Below are positions 16,110 through 23,301 of a DNA stretch of 64,000 nt, piece by piece. Source of the DNA: a virus. Location of the stretch: positions 1 through 64,000 of IMG/VR virus record IMGVR_UViG_3300010885_050098. One strand, given 5' to 3'. Each line of letters begins with the position of its first letter. Position 1 is the first letter of the stretch. The notes under the pieces are model-generated. The model was given only the letters and a program-made list of their open reading frames with translations. It made no database searches and was not told where the DNA came from. The position numbers and the translations under genes were made by a program.

Positions 16110-16994
16110 ATGAGAGAAGTACAGCCATGTGGGACCGAGGCGGGCTATAAGCGCCATAAGTACTACAAGGAAGAAAAGTGTCAACCATGTAAGGATGCTC
16201 ACAACATCTACCGCAGAGCCCACTACAACAAGGATTCAAACGCGGTAGCGGGTAGAAAATACAAGGAAAAAACAAACGCGCCTAAAAAACTAAAGAAAGC
16301 TAGAAAAGCTCTCCTTATCGATCTTTACAAGTTAATCGAAGTCAAGAGGTACAAGGAGTACCTTCAAATTAAAGAACGAGCTAAGGCTGTTGGTTATCCT
16401 CCAATTATCATCACAGATCGCGAGCCTAAAGAATCTAGAGAAGAAATTACAGAAAGAGCCAATGCTAGACGTCAAGCGCAGATTGAGCGTTCAATTGCTA
16501 TCAAAACTAAACGAGCAATTGCTAGAGCAGAACAAGAAGAGATTTTAAAGCAAAAACGTGCTGAGCGAGTTAAAAAGAAAAACCAGCATGGTGTTGCCAT
16601 GGGTGACTACGATAGGTGTAGAAAATTAAACGGTATTGCGTGTGATCCGTGTAAAGCCTATGTTGCTAAATATATGCGAGAGTATGCTCGTAAGAATCCT
16701 GAGAAGACTCGTGAGTGGAGCAGGGGTCAAAACAGAAGACGTGATAAGCGAATTCAAGCAAATGGCTTTGAGTTTTACAATACTGATGATGTTCTTCGCA
16801 AATGGGGCTATGACTGCCACATCTGCAATGAGCCAATCGATTTCAAGGTTTCACGGCAATGCGGCGATCCCGGTTGGGAAAGAGGACTGCATTTGGATCA
16901 CGTATTGCCAATTAGTAAAGGTGGAGCTGACGTGCTCGAGAATGTAAAACCTGCACATGCCAAGTGCAATGTCTACAAACGCGATCTCGTGTAA
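16110..16994 (+). CDS. HNH endonuclease with N-terminal zinc repeats
   Basis: A 294-residue protein from the ATG at 16110; the frame can be read further upstream but this is the first sensible start. Two similar cysteine units lie near residues 7-27 (CGTEAGYKRHKYYKEEKCQPC) and 170-185, joined by a long basic helical stretch. The C-terminal HNH domain has C-H-I-C near residue 238, HLDHVLPISKGG from residue 261 and a final AKCN. It is probably a homing or DNA-processing nuclease. It stands alone on the plus strand at the point where the two arms diverge. Confidence 0.8.
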   Translation: MREVQPCGTEAGYKRHKYYKEEKCQPCKDAHNIYRRAHYNKDSNAVAGRKYKEKTNAPKKLKKARKALLIDLYKLIEVKRYKEYLQIKERAKAVGYPPIIITDREPKESREEITERANARRQAQIERSIAIKTKRAIARAEQEEILKQKRAERVKKKNQHGVAMGDYDRCRKLNGIACDPCKAYVAKYMREYARKNPEKTREWSRGQNRRRDKRIQANGFEFYNTDDVLRKWGYDCHICNEPIDFKVSRQCGDPGWERGLHLDHVLPISKGGADVLENVKPAHAKCNVYKRDLV

Positions 16995-17109
16995 CGATGC
17001 GCGGCTACTGTATAGACCAAAAATACGTCACCAGTTTTTGATACCTGGTGCCCCCCGCTCTCGGGCGTGTCGTTTAAGGGTGGGGGGGTCTGCTGGGGGG
17101 TAGACCAGC

Positions 17110-17125
17110 TCGAACACCTGTTCGA
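17110..17125. promoter_or_regulatory. LexA/SOS box 1
   Basis: TCGAACACCTGTTCGA is a perfect palindrome except for the central two bases and fits the Gram-positive and actinobacterial LexA site (CGAAC-N4-GTTCG). It ends exactly ten bases before the TGCAAACTC box of cassette promoter 1. Confidence 0.85.
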
Positions 17126-17134
17126 ATAACTATC

Positions 17135-17176
17135 TTGCAAACTCTATTGACCCGACCCTATGCGCTCGCGTATGTT
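17135..17176 (+). promoter_or_regulatory. Cassette promoter 1
   Basis: Shared box TTGCAAACTCTATTGACC; TTGACC is a candidate -35 and GTATGT or TATGTT a candidate -10 at 17-18 bases. The leader then forms hairpin TCGCAC-acaa-GTGCGA at 17184-17199, and GCAAAGGGGCTGT precedes the ATG. An alternative reading has TCTATT as the -10, which would place the SOS box on the -35. Confidence 0.65.
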
Positions 17177-17221
17177 TCTCCTATCGCACACAAGTGCGAA
17201 CGAACCGCAAAGGGGCTGTAT

Positions 17222-17395
17222 ATGACACGCAAGGACTTCGAGTTAATCGCTCAAGTAATCAAAGCACAACGCAAGCCACACAATGACACCGCAACACTCG
17301 ACGAATTAACTCGCGAGTTTGCCTACGCACTAGCCGACACTAACCCACGCTTCGACACTCACCGCTTCATCGAGGCTTGCAAGGTGAGCGCATGA
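17222..17395 (+). CDS. Small phage protein, cassette 1
   Basis: A 57-residue helical protein from the ATG just after the AAAGGGGCTGT motif. An earlier in-frame Met at 17135 lies within the promoter and is rejected. The pattern FAYALADTNPRFDTHRFIEAC resembles short conserved phage proteins that end in R-F-x-x-A-C. Function unknown. It is the first gene of a four-gene coupled set. Confidence 0.7.
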   Translation: MTRKDFELIAQVIKAQRKPHNDTATLDELTREFAYALADTNPRFDTHRFIEACKVSA

Positions 17396-17577
17396 AACTC
17401 AACCGACGAGGCGAGCGCGTTCTCGCGTTCTACATATTCTTCACAATGGCGCTGTTCGCTGGCGTTCTAGTAATGGGGGCAAACTTCCTACTTACTCATC
17501 ACCAAGTAATCGACCAATCAACCTGCCACCAAACGGAGGACGGGTTGTCTTGCAAATGGAATTGGGAGGCAAAATGA
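17392..17577 (+). CDS. Single-TM protein, cassette 1
   Basis: A 61-residue protein joined to the gene before by ATGA. A basic start (MKLNRRGER) is followed by one membrane segment at about residues 10-34 and a short outer part with two cysteines. Function unknown; it might alter the host membrane early in infection. Confidence 0.65.
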   Translation: MKLNRRGERVLAFYIFFTMALFAGVLVMGANFLLTHHQVIDQSTCHQTEDGLSCKWNWEAK

Positions 17578-17918
17578 CACAAGGAACCGAATTCAGAAAG
17601 GCGCAAGCCGAAGCACTAGCCAACCGCACCGCGTGTTGGATATGCAAGAACTACTTCGACCGCAAGGCAGGCGAGATGTCCTATCTCCTCGCTTATGTAT
17701 TCGTCGGCAAAGTGGGAACTCTTGAACAAGAGATAACCGCTTACAACTTCGACAAGGTAGAAGACACTCGCAAGCCCGTCTTCGAGAAGCAATCTCACCT
17801 TGTCTGTAATCTGTGCGAGGAGAACCATGTTCTCGCCTACGCTGTGGAGAATATCTACCCTAACGGCGGATACCACTCAACTCGCAAAGCAACCGACCTT
17901 CTATGGGATGAGGCGTAA
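17574..17918 (+). CDS. Zinc-binding hypothetical protein, cassette 1
   Basis: A 114-residue protein starting at the ATG in the ATGA overlap. C-W-I-C near residue 22 and C-N-L-C near residue 79 look like two halves of one zinc site. No family recognised. Confidence 0.65.
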   Translation: MTQGTEFRKAQAEALANRTACWICKNYFDRKAGEMSYLLAYVFVGKVGTLEQEITAYNFDKVEDTRKPVFEKQSHLVCNLCEENHVLAYAVENIYPNGGYHSTRKATDLLWDEA

Positions 17919-18181
17919 TGAAACGCGAGGACTTAGAGAAAATGATTCACTTCATGGCTGGCGGAGTAGAAACCGCAGACGAGATCAAATTCGTAGATAA
18001 ACACCTCGAAGGCTTTAACACCTTCCTACTGGATATGACTACTCACCGATTGGTTCAAGCTGGGATTGAGCTCGAGGAAGCTCAGTCCATGCTGCAAGGC
18101 CTGGTTCAAGTGAGCCGCATGCTCGGAGCTTCTCAGTTCCAAGAGTTCGTGCAGTTTCATCAAATCGTAGACCAAATATAA
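17918..18181 (+). CDS. Helical hypothetical protein, cassette 1
   Basis: An 87-residue, mostly helical protein coupled by TAATG. It ends six bases before the cassette terminator. No motif recognised. Confidence 0.65.
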   Translation: MKREDLEKMIHFMAGGVETADEIKFVDKHLEGFNTFLLDMTTHRLVQAGIELEEAQSMLQGLVQVSRMLGASQFQEFVQFHQIVDQI

Positions 18182-18187
18182 ATAGAA

Positions 18188-18222
18188 GGGCGTCCGCTGA
18201 TCCTGGCGGGCGCTCTTTTTTT
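18188..18222 (+). terminator. Terminator of cassette 1
   Basis: GC-rich stem GGGCGTCCGC / GCGGGCGCTC followed by seven T. The loop contains GATCCTGG, a sequence repeated in this region. Confidence 0.85.
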
Positions 18223-18244
18223 ATGCGCCGCGCCGGGGCGCCAA

Positions 18245-18271
18245 ATGTTTGTGTTGGAACCCGCCCTCCCT
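18245..18271 (+). repeat. Inter-cassette element, copy A
   Basis: ATGTTTGTGTTGG then CCGCCCTCCCT. A hairpin TCCCTaaAGGGA and a GGGAGAGA tract follow, and cassette promoter 2 starts about 50 bases later. Confidence 0.8.
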
Positions 18272-18320
18272 GTTCCTAATCCCTAAAGGGAAGGGGGAGA
18301 GACGCCGGGCAGAAATTGGT

Positions 18321-18360
18321 CTGCAAACTCTATTGAATATGTCGGTGGTAGATGATTGAG
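18321..18360 (+). promoter_or_regulatory. Cassette promoter 2
   Basis: CTGCAAACTCTATTGAAT gives the shared box plus candidate -35 TTGAAT. TAGATGATT, also found in promoter 3, stands in the -10 region. The leader hairpin is ATGGC/GCCAT and the start-associated motif ATTGGGGCTGTT abuts the ATG. Confidence 0.6.
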
Positions 18361-18408
18361 TTCTCTCATGGCAAGCAACAAGGCAAGCCATTATAGATTG
18401 GGGCTGTT

Positions 18409-18879
18409 ATGGGTCTTGATATGTATCTCCACGCTAAGAAGTATGTTAGCGGTTGGTCGCATGAGAAGGATACGAGCGAGTACCAAAGACTACGCGCTCT
18501 TTATCCTGAAGTCGAGATTGACGAGGGTTCTCCTTCGATTGAACTCGTCTTTACTGTTGGGTATTGGCGCAAGGCTAATGCCATTCATAGTTGGTTCGTT
18601 CAGAATGTCCAAGAAGGGCAAGATGATTGCAAGCCGTACTATGTTGAACCAACCGACTTAATGAAGTTGAAGGAAGCATGCAGTTTGGAACTTCTAGTTC
18701 CTGCTGGTGGTGCTGGTGGTGGTGTTCTTGAACCTACTGCTGGTTTCTTTTTTGGTAATGCCGAACGCGACGATTGGTATTACGAAAATCTTAATCGCAC
18801 AATTCAGATTGTGGATAAGTGCCTAGCACTTCCGCAAGACGGCTGGCATTGGTCTTTCGAATATCAGTCTAGTTGGTAA
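18409..18879 (+). CDS. Conserved phage protein (MGLDMYL family), cassette 2
   Basis: A 156-residue protein starting MGLDMYLHAKKYVSGW, with YWRKANAIHSWFVQNVQ and a later GFFFG. This arrangement is seen in hypothetical proteins from many phages and bacteria; the biochemical role is unknown. It is the only gene of the cassette. Confidence 0.75.
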   Translation: MGLDMYLHAKKYVSGWSHEKDTSEYQRLRALYPEVEIDEGSPSIELVFTVGYWRKANAIHSWFVQNVQEGQDDCKPYYVEPTDLMKLKEACSLELLVPAGGAGGGVLEPTAGFFFGNAERDDWYYENLNRTIQIVDKCLALPQDGWHWSFEYQSSW

Positions 18880-18891
18880 TCCGTCGAAGGG

Positions 18892-18920
18892 AAGCGCCTC
18901 AGAAATGGGGCGCTTTTCTT
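18892..18920 (+). terminator. Terminator of cassette 2
   Basis: AAGCGCC / GGGCGCTT stem with a T-rich tail (TTTTCTTTT). It directly abuts cassette promoter 3; there is no inter-cassette element here. Confidence 0.85.
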
Positions 18921-18960
18921 TTGCAAACTCTATTGTATTTATTCAGTAGATGATTTAAGT
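18921..18960 (+). promoter_or_regulatory. Cassette promoter 3
   Basis: TTGCAAACTCTATTGTAT, then TAGATGATTTAAG as in promoter 2. The leader hairpin is CAGCGC/GCGTTG and the start motif is the variant TTAGGGGGTTAGC before ATG 19008. Confidence 0.6.
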
Positions 18961-19007
18961 TTCTCTTATCAGCGCAAGTCGCGTTGATATTTTCTTAGGG
19001 GGTTAGC

Positions 19008-19259
19008 ATGGCAAACGATTTTTGGAATAAGTATTACGGCTCTTTCGTTGGAGCAAAGATTGTGAAGTTCGTTGGCATGAATACTGAGGACGATATGGGA
19101 GATGGTTTCCCTGAGTTCGAAGTCAAGTTCGCAGATGGCGAGATTGGGATTATCTCTATCTCACAAGACCCTGAAGGTAATGGTGGCGGATTTATATTCG
19201 GCTTAGCATTACCACAAGACCACCCACAAGGTGGGGAAGTGAGGACACTCAATGCCTAG
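19008..19259 (+). CDS. Hypothetical protein, cassette 3
   Basis: An 83-residue acidic beta-rich protein (GAKIVKFVG, FEVKFADGEIGIISIS). It overlaps the next gene by eight bases. No family recognised. Confidence 0.65.
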   Translation: MANDFWNKYYGSFVGAKIVKFVGMNTEDDMGDGFPEFEVKFADGEIGIISISQDPEGNGGGFIFGLALPQDHPQGGEVRTLNA

Positions 19260-19440
19260 ATTAGAAATCGGTGACAAGTATGTCACTCAGAAGTCGGGTG
19301 TCGAAGGGATTATCCTTGAGATAGTCCCGAACGATACTGGATCCGTTCGCTTGCGGTTGGTAACACCTGCCCTTGAAACTCGTTGGACAACCTATGTCCC
19401 CGAGCGATTGGGACAAGTAAAGGTTTCATCAGCCCCCTGA
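19252..19440 (+). CDS. Small beta-barrel-like protein, paralogue of 37216-37419
   Basis: A 62-residue protein. GDKYVTQKSGVEG, EIVPNDTGS and RWTTYVP match GDIYTTHSSGVKG, EIVPNKTGT and RWTTHIP in the right-arm gene, so the two are paralogues. The pattern suggests a small SH3- or KOW-like barrel. Function unknown. Confidence 0.7.
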   Translation: MPRLEIGDKYVTQKSGVEGIILEIVPNDTGSVRLRLVTPALETRWTTYVPERLGQVKVSSAP

Positions 19441-19477
19441 TTGAAAACTCCTGAGCATGAGTTAAAAGTGCTCAACC

Positions 19478-19527
19478 AAAAAGCTCGTGGATCCTGGCAC
19501 CGCGCCGGGAGCTGCGAGCTTTTTTGT
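19478..19527 (+). terminator. Terminator of cassette 3
   Basis: AAAAAGCTCG / CGAGCTTTTTT stem with a structured loop that contains GGATCCTGGC. Confidence 0.8.
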
Positions 19528-19550
19528 TTGTGTTGAGACCCACCCTCCCT
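19526..19550 (+). repeat. Inter-cassette element, copy B
   Basis: GTTTGTGTTG then CCACCCTCCCT; the first AT of the motif is replaced by the terminator T-run. A hairpin TTAC-ttc-GTAA and GGAGAGA follow. Confidence 0.8.
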
Positions 19551-19601
19551 GTCTCTGACTTACTTCGTAAGGGAGTTGTTGGAGAGATGCCGGGCGCAAG
19601 C

Positions 19602-19617
19602 TCGAACAGATGTTCGA
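19602..19617. promoter_or_regulatory. LexA/SOS box 2
   Basis: TCGAACAGATGTTCGA, a palindrome with the CGAAC-N4-GTTCG core. Its last base is ten bases before the TGCAAACTC box of promoter 4, the same spacing as SOS box 1. Confidence 0.85.
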
Positions 19618-19625
19618 AAAAATAG

Positions 19626-19667
19626 TTTGCAAACTCTATTGAAAGTAGGAGAGCGAGCGCATAATGT
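19626..19667 (+). promoter_or_regulatory. Cassette promoter 4
   Basis: TTTGCAAACTCTA followed by TTGAAA, 17 bases, then TAATGT, one of the clearest -35/-10 pairs of the set. The leader has hairpin GCGCA/TGCGT and GAAAGGGGCTGT (19697-19708). Confidence 0.75.
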
Positions 19668-19711
19668 TCTACCTATCAGCGCAAGGTGCGTTGATTGAAA
19701 GGGGCTGTAAA

Positions 19712-20167
19712 GTGCTAACGAATAAACAAGCACTTCAGGCTTATACGGAAATCGTAGAAGCCTACGCAAGCAACGAACCCTTGCCGACTACTTCGGTGAA
19801 TATGTTCGTTGAAAGTATCAAAGACTTACAAGTCCGCGATTATCTCCTAGGTCATGCTCCAACGACCTTCGGTGCTCAGGGTGCGATTGAATTCGTAACC
19901 TCTATCCTTCCGCTAGTAGATGAGGGCGCTCGCGCTCCCTTCTACACTGTATTGTCTGCCTTCTATTATGAGGCTGGCGATAGCGAACTCGCGTTCGTAT
20001 CATTAGTTCAAGCACAATTGCTTGACCCACAATATGCTCTAGCAAAATTGTTTGAGCGTGTTTACAAGGCTGGTTGGCCAGCCACCGCACTCGCGCAATT
20101 GCGCGTTGAACTTCACCCAAAGGTTGCAGAAACCTTTGAGGTTGAAACCGAGTTGGAGTTCGCGTAA
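19712..20167 (+). CDS. DUF4192-like protein, cassette 4
   Basis: A 151-residue helical protein. I start at the GTG three bases after GAAAGGGGCTGT; an in-frame ATG at 19664 lies inside the promoter. RDYLLGHAP followed by a helical part with YYEAGDSELAFVSLVQAQ and LDPQYALAKL resembles the C-terminal half of DUF4192, a family known mainly from actinobacteria and of unknown role. It is one of two units with an SOS box, so induction after DNA damage is plausible. Confidence 0.7.
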   Translation: MLTNKQALQAYTEIVEAYASNEPLPTTSVNMFVESIKDLQVRDYLLGHAPTTFGAQGAIEFVTSILPLVDEGARAPFYTVLSAFYYEAGDSELAFVSLVQAQLLDPQYALAKLFERVYKAGWPATALAQLRVELHPKVAETFEVETELEFA

Positions 20168-20177
20168 CTTCAGCCCC

Positions 20178-20213
20178 GAAGCCCCTCGGCAGAAATGCCG
20201 GGGGGCTTTTTTA
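20178..20213 (+). terminator. Terminator of cassette 4
   Basis: AAGCCCCTCGGC / GCCGGGGGGCTT stem with a T6 tail. A second hairpin CAGCTG / CAGCTG plus T7 at 20235-20262, next to another GGATCCTGGCG, may act as a backup. Confidence 0.88.
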
Positions 20214-20234
20214 ATTTCCGGATCCTGGCGCCGG

Positions 20235-20262
20235 CAGCTGAGATCCAGGCAGCTGTTTTTTT
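20235..20262 (+). terminator. Possible second terminator
   Basis: CAGCTG-agatccagg-CAGCTG followed by TTTTTTT. It lies about 25 bases after the first terminator. The short stem makes it less certain. Confidence 0.5.
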
Positions 20263-20292
20263 AGGGCGCCAAATAATATTTCCCGATGCCTA

Positions 20293-20320
20293 ATGTTTGT
20301 GTTGGACAGCCCTCCCACCC
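20293..20320 (+). repeat. Inter-cassette element, copy C
   Basis: ATGTTTGTGTTGG then CCCTCCCACCC, with the two pyrimidine blocks in swapped order compared with copies B and F. A hairpin CCCT-ttc-AGGG inside a longer stem and GGAGAGAG follow. Confidence 0.8.
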
Positions 20321-20370
20321 TGTCTAACCCTTTCAGGGAATTAGGAGGAGAGAGTTGCCCAGGAATAGTT

Positions 20371-20410
20371 CGCAAACTCTATTTACAAGTGGGTGCGCTG
20401 CGTGGGAGAG
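20371..20410 (+). promoter_or_regulatory. Cassette promoter 5
   Basis: CGCAAACTCTA followed by TTTACA. The -10 is not clear (GGAGAG at 17 bases). The leader has stem TGTTGGA/TCCGACA and GAAGGGCTGT before ATG 20457. Confidence 0.55.
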
Positions 20411-20456
20411 TTCATCTGTTGGAGAAGCCAAGTATCCGACAAGAAGGGCTGTTGAT

Positions 20457-20873
20457 ATGGCTAGGGCTATGTCTGTGAAAGTGCCAACCGCAAAAGTAAT
20501 TGCCGCGTTGGAAGCAAGACTCGTAAAGACTCAAACCGAGTGGGACAATCGGGGCGAGGCTGAAGCAAAGTTCCAAGATGAACACAAGGCTTGGAGTGAA
20601 GAAATGAAGAAGTGGGCTGTTGCTCGCATCTCTAAAGCAGAGAATCTTCGTGCTAATTATCGTTCGTGGAGTAATCAAGTCAATATCGACTTTGACCTCT
20701 CTACCAAAGATGGGGACTTCCCTATCGAGCCAAATCGCGAACACGAAAGTCGTGCGGAGTGGCAAGTCAAGGCTGAGGTTGAGGAAATCACCAACGCTCT
20801 AAATATCTTGCGTATGACTGACGAGGAATATGTAAATGCCTCGACTATGAAGTCAATCTCGCAATATCTATAA
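20457..20873 (+). CDS. Helical/coiled-coil protein, cassette 5
   Basis: A 138-residue protein from the ATG after GAAGGGCTGTTGAT. The N-terminal half is a charged helix (VIAALEARLVKTQTEWDNRGEAEAKF), likely a coiled coil. A longer frame from 20355 would include the promoter. No family recognised. Confidence 0.7.
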   Translation: MARAMSVKVPTAKVIAALEARLVKTQTEWDNRGEAEAKFQDEHKAWSEEMKKWAVARISKAENLRANYRSWSNQVNIDFDLSTKDGDFPIEPNREHESRAEWQVKAEVEEITNALNILRMTDEEYVNASTMKSISQYL

Positions 20874-20940
20874 GTAATCGAAACAGGGGCAGTTTGCGGG
20901 AGTTCTAGCCCAATGTCGTAAGTAAGAACCCGCACCTAGC

Positions 20941-20980
20941 AAGCGGCAGGGCCTGGGGCAACCCGGGCTCTGTCTGCCGC
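20941..20980. other. Strong hairpin after cassette 5
   Basis: AAGCGGCAG / CTGCCGCTg stem with a second inner stem (CCTGGGG...CCCGGG). There is no T-run, so it is not a standard terminator. CCCAGGATCC, the inverted form of the repeated GGATCCTGG, follows at once. Confidence 0.6.
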
Positions 20981-21012
20981 TGCCCAGGATCCAAGCGGCG
21001 CGGATCGCGCAA

Positions 21013-21036
21013 ATGTTTGTGTTGGCCCTCCCACCC
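21013..21036 (+). repeat. Inter-cassette element, copy D
   Basis: ATGTTTGTGTTGG joined directly to CCCTCCCACCCC, then CTCCC/GGGAG pairing and AAGAGAGA. Promoter 6 follows about 65 bases later. Confidence 0.8.
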
Positions 21037-21100
21037 CGTTTATAGGGAGTATGTATGTAAGAGAGACTCAGCTGCCCGGTGGATCCTGGCAAAACTAGTC

Positions 21101-21140
21101 TGCAAACTCTATTTACACGAGCACGGCCAGCATGAGAGAG
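21101..21140 (+). promoter_or_regulatory. Cassette promoter 6
   Basis: TGCAAACTCTA followed by TTTACA; the -10 is poor. The leader has TTCG/CGAA hairpin and GAAAGGGGCTGT at 21157-21168 before ATG 21175. GGATCCTGGC stands just upstream. Confidence 0.55.
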
Positions 21141-21174
21141 TTCGCCTACACCTCACGAAAGGGGCTGTTTACAT

Positions 21175-21717
21175 ATGGGTTATTACATTGACCTAACTGA
21201 TGCCGATTGGGAAATTCCCGAAACCGCAGAAGTGCTAGAGGCGTTGAAAGAAATGCCTACCAAATATCACGCCATTAAACGTGGCGGTTCATCTAATGGA
21301 GAATCTTGGTTCTCATGGATGAGCGACGAAAGTATCCTCAACGCAGAGAGTGCGGAGAGAATATTCAACGACCTAGGGTTCGAGACTACGTCAACCGACG
21401 GTAGTTTTAAACTCGATGGTTACTCCAGCAAAACGGGCCAAGAAGATTTATTCTTGGCGGTCGTTGCCCCATTCTGCAAAACAGGTTCATACGTGGAATT
21501 CCGCGGTGAAGATGGAGCCGAATGGCAATACTCAGTACGTGATGGTGTCATGCAATATTCAGAAGTTGCTCGTCACTTTCCCGAACCGCATCCGTGGCGC
21601 TACTCCCACTTCCAATTCGATGACGGTAAGACTCAGTCTTTCGCAATCGATATCACAAAACCTCTTCCAGAAGGGGTCCATAACGGCCACGATAAATACA
21701 TCAAGGCCACAGTTTAA
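21175..21717 (+). CDS. Conserved hypothetical protein, cassette 6
   Basis: A 180-residue acidic protein beginning MGYYIDLTDADWEIPE, with RGGSSNGESWFSWM near residue 37. The pattern occurs in hypothetical proteins of actinobacteria and their phages. It has no membrane segment, and its function is unknown. A single-gene cassette. Confidence 0.7.
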   Translation: MGYYIDLTDADWEIPETAEVLEALKEMPTKYHAIKRGGSSNGESWFSWMSDESILNAESAERIFNDLGFETTSTDGSFKLDGYSSKTGQEDLFLAVVAPFCKTGSYVEFRGEDGAEWQYSVRDGVMQYSEVARHFPEPHPWRYSHFQFDDGKTQSFAIDITKPLPEGVHNGHDKYIKATV

Positions 21718-21735
21718 AAGCTGAAAAAGCTGAAT

Positions 21736-21782
21736 GCTCTCACCGGGATCACCCTAGCGGATCCTGGTGGGAGCTTTTTTTA
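21736..21782 (+). terminator. Terminator of cassette 6
   Basis: GCTCTCACC / GGTGGGAGC stem, T7 tail, with GGATCCTGGTGG forming part of the right arm. Confidence 0.88.
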
Positions 21783-21803
21783 TTTAATAAATATCCCAAA
21801 GAG

Positions 21804-21827
21804 GGGAGGGTGGGCCGACACAAACAT
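21804..21827 (-). repeat. Inter-cassette element, copy E (inverted)
   Basis: The only inverted copy: read on the minus strand it is ATGTTTGTGTCGG then CCCACCCTCCCC. The GGAGAGAGAG tract that follows at 21861 keeps the forward orientation. Confidence 0.75.
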
Positions 21828-21885
21828 CTGGCTTTGGGTAATAAAGGCAAACGGAGCCCTCGGAGAGAGAGCGCGAAAAAATTCT

Positions 21886-21926
21886 TTGCAAACTCTATTT
21901 ACACGGAGAGACTGAGCACGTAATGT
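21886..21926 (+). promoter_or_regulatory. Cassette promoter 7
   Basis: TTGCAAACTCTA followed by TTTACA, 17 bases, TAATGT: the best match to a sigma-70-type promoter in the array. The leader hairpin is TGTAAgCGG/CCGaTTACA and the start motif is GAAGGGCTG before ATG 21968. Confidence 0.78.
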
Positions 21927-21967
21927 TCTCCTTGTAAGCGGAAGTACCGATTACAGAAGGGCTGAAA

Positions 21968-22213
21968 ATGCGTTCTCTAAGAGAGATTGCAATTGAAATT
22001 GAAAGAGAGTGTGCTGATAAGCAATGGTATTACTATGCCGAAGCCTACGTCACTCCAATGAAGTCGCTTGAATCGCTGAGCGAGCGCTACTACGAAGATA
22101 GTGCTGAATCTATCGTCATGTATGCACTTGCTAATCTCACCTCATGGCGGGGTGATACAGCTCGCCGAATCAAGGCCGAGCTCAACGCAATGCTGAAGGG
22201 GGTAAGCGCATGA
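21968..22213 (+). CDS. Conserved actinobacterial-type small protein, cassette 7
   Basis: An 81-residue helical protein with DSAESIVMYALANLTSWRGDTARRIKAEL split over two helices; the segment W-R-G-x-T-A-R-R-I-K-A-E-L is typical of small proteins in actinobacteria and their phages. Function unknown. It is coupled to the next gene by ATGA. Confidence 0.7.
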   Translation: MRSLREIAIEIERECADKQWYYYAEAYVTPMKSLESLSERYYEDSAESIVMYALANLTSWRGDTARRIKAELNAMLKGVSA

Positions 22214-22584
22214 GCGAATTAACCACGCTCAGCTGCACCGAGCTTATAGCTCGTATCGAATCACTTGAGAATGGCATAACTAACTATAGTCGCCAGCTCT
22301 CACGTATTACCGAAGGCCTAACCGCCGATAGTTGGTACCGCTCTGAGGTGGAAAAATCCACCGTGCTATCAGAGCTCTGCGAGATCCTGGGTGTTCAACC
22401 TACTCAGACCGTCTCCATCACCGCAACCCTTACGGTTTGCATGTCACACGAAGTGCCGCTCGATGAGCTGGAAGACTTCGATGCAGACCAATTGGTCTCA
22501 GACCAACTTTCTATCGATGTCTACGGTGGAGATACCACCCTCGACGATTGGTCGGTAGAGAGCGCTGATTGGGAAGAGCAATGA
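22210..22584 (+). CDS. Acidic hypothetical protein, cassette 7
   Basis: A 124-residue acidic protein, helical at the N-terminus, with a C-terminal half rich in Asp and Glu. ATGA couplings on both sides. GATCCTGGG occurs inside the coding region. No family recognised. Confidence 0.65.
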   Translation: MSELTTLSCTELIARIESLENGITNYSRQLSRITEGLTADSWYRSEVEKSTVLSELCEILGVQPTQTVSITATLTVCMSHEVPLDELEDFDADQLVSDQLSIDVYGGDTTLDDWSVESADWEEQ

Positions 22585-22817
22585 ACGTAGCTCCATCCCA
22601 AGACCTCATGACTCGCTTCAAGGTTCAGGCGGCCATCACGGCCGCTTGGACTGAGTATGGCGAGCTGTACGAAGCTGAAGAGGCCGGTGGCTTCTCCGAC
22701 GCTATGGAATCGATGGAGAGAAAATATGCAGAAGGTGTAGCTGAAGGGCTCAGCTCTGCATACTTCATGATTTATAACGAATCGTTCCCACCATCGGAGG
22801 ATGAAAGTGCCATATAA
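22581..22817 (+). CDS. Helical hypothetical protein, cassette 7
   Basis: A 78-residue acidic helical protein; the start is the ATG of the ATGA overlap rather than the in-frame Met at 22569. No motif recognised. Confidence 0.65.
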   Translation: MNVAPSQDLMTRFKVQAAITAAWTEYGELYEAEEAGGFSDAMESMERKYAEGVAEGLSSAYFMIYNESFPPSEDESAI

Positions 22818-23094
22818 CCCAAGAGCTGAAAGAGAAGCGGCGATCCTGGCATACACGGATGAAGACCGGGATGCGATGGACGATACCAACCCGGTTACTC
22901 ATGCAGAGACTGGCCCTAACCGATTCCATCTCATGTCTCTATTCTTCTCAGATACTGACGGTGTTCAGATTCAAGAGGATATGGAGCTCAATGAGATAAC
23001 CGTTACCTACTTCAATGACGCATTAGTTAGCGAGGAGATTACGGAAGGCCCGATGTATGACTGGGCCATCGAGCAATACAACGGCTGGATTTAA
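22801..23094 (+). CDS. Acidic hypothetical protein, cassette 7
   Basis: A 97-residue protein with a TCGGAGG element before the ATG, which itself lies inside the end of the previous gene. Rich in Asp and Glu. GATCCTGGC occurs at 22842. No family recognised. Confidence 0.65.
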   Translation: MKVPYNPRAEREAAILAYTDEDRDAMDDTNPVTHAETGPNRFHLMSLFFSDTDGVQIQEDMELNEITVTYFNDALVSEEITEGPMYDWAIEQYNGWI

Positions 23095-23097
23095 ACG

Positions 23098-23130
23098 AGG
23101 CCCCTGCTGCGCTTGCGCGGTGGGGGTTTT
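23098..23130 (+). terminator. Terminator of cassette 7
   Basis: GGCCCC-tGC-tGCGC / GCGC-gG-tGGGGG stem and TTTT. Confidence 0.8.
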
Positions 23131-23142
23131 GCCATGCCCGAA

Positions 23143-23169
23143 ATGTTTGTGTTGAAGCCCACCCTCCCT
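23143..23169 (+). repeat. Inter-cassette element, copy F
   Basis: ATGTTTGTGTTG then CCCACCCTCCCT, hairpin TCCCT/GGGA and AAGAGAGA. Promoter 8 follows about 60 bases later. Confidence 0.8.
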
Positions 23170-23232
23170 CATTATGGGAAATATATATAAAGAGAGATCC
23201 CTGGCCGTGTGACGTAGCTCACAAGAGAGAGT

Positions 23233-23273
23233 CTGCAGACTCTATATACATTCGACGGTTGACGTGTCAATAT
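23233..23273 (+). promoter_or_regulatory. Cassette promoter 8 (variant)
   Basis: CTGCAGACTCTA is a variant of the shared box, then TATACA, 17 bases, CAATAT. The palindrome TTGACGTGTCAA lies in the spacer. GAAAGGGCTGT precedes ATG 23302. Confidence 0.65.
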
Positions 23274-23301
23274 ACGGTTAGCAATAAAAGAAAGGGCTGT
23301 C

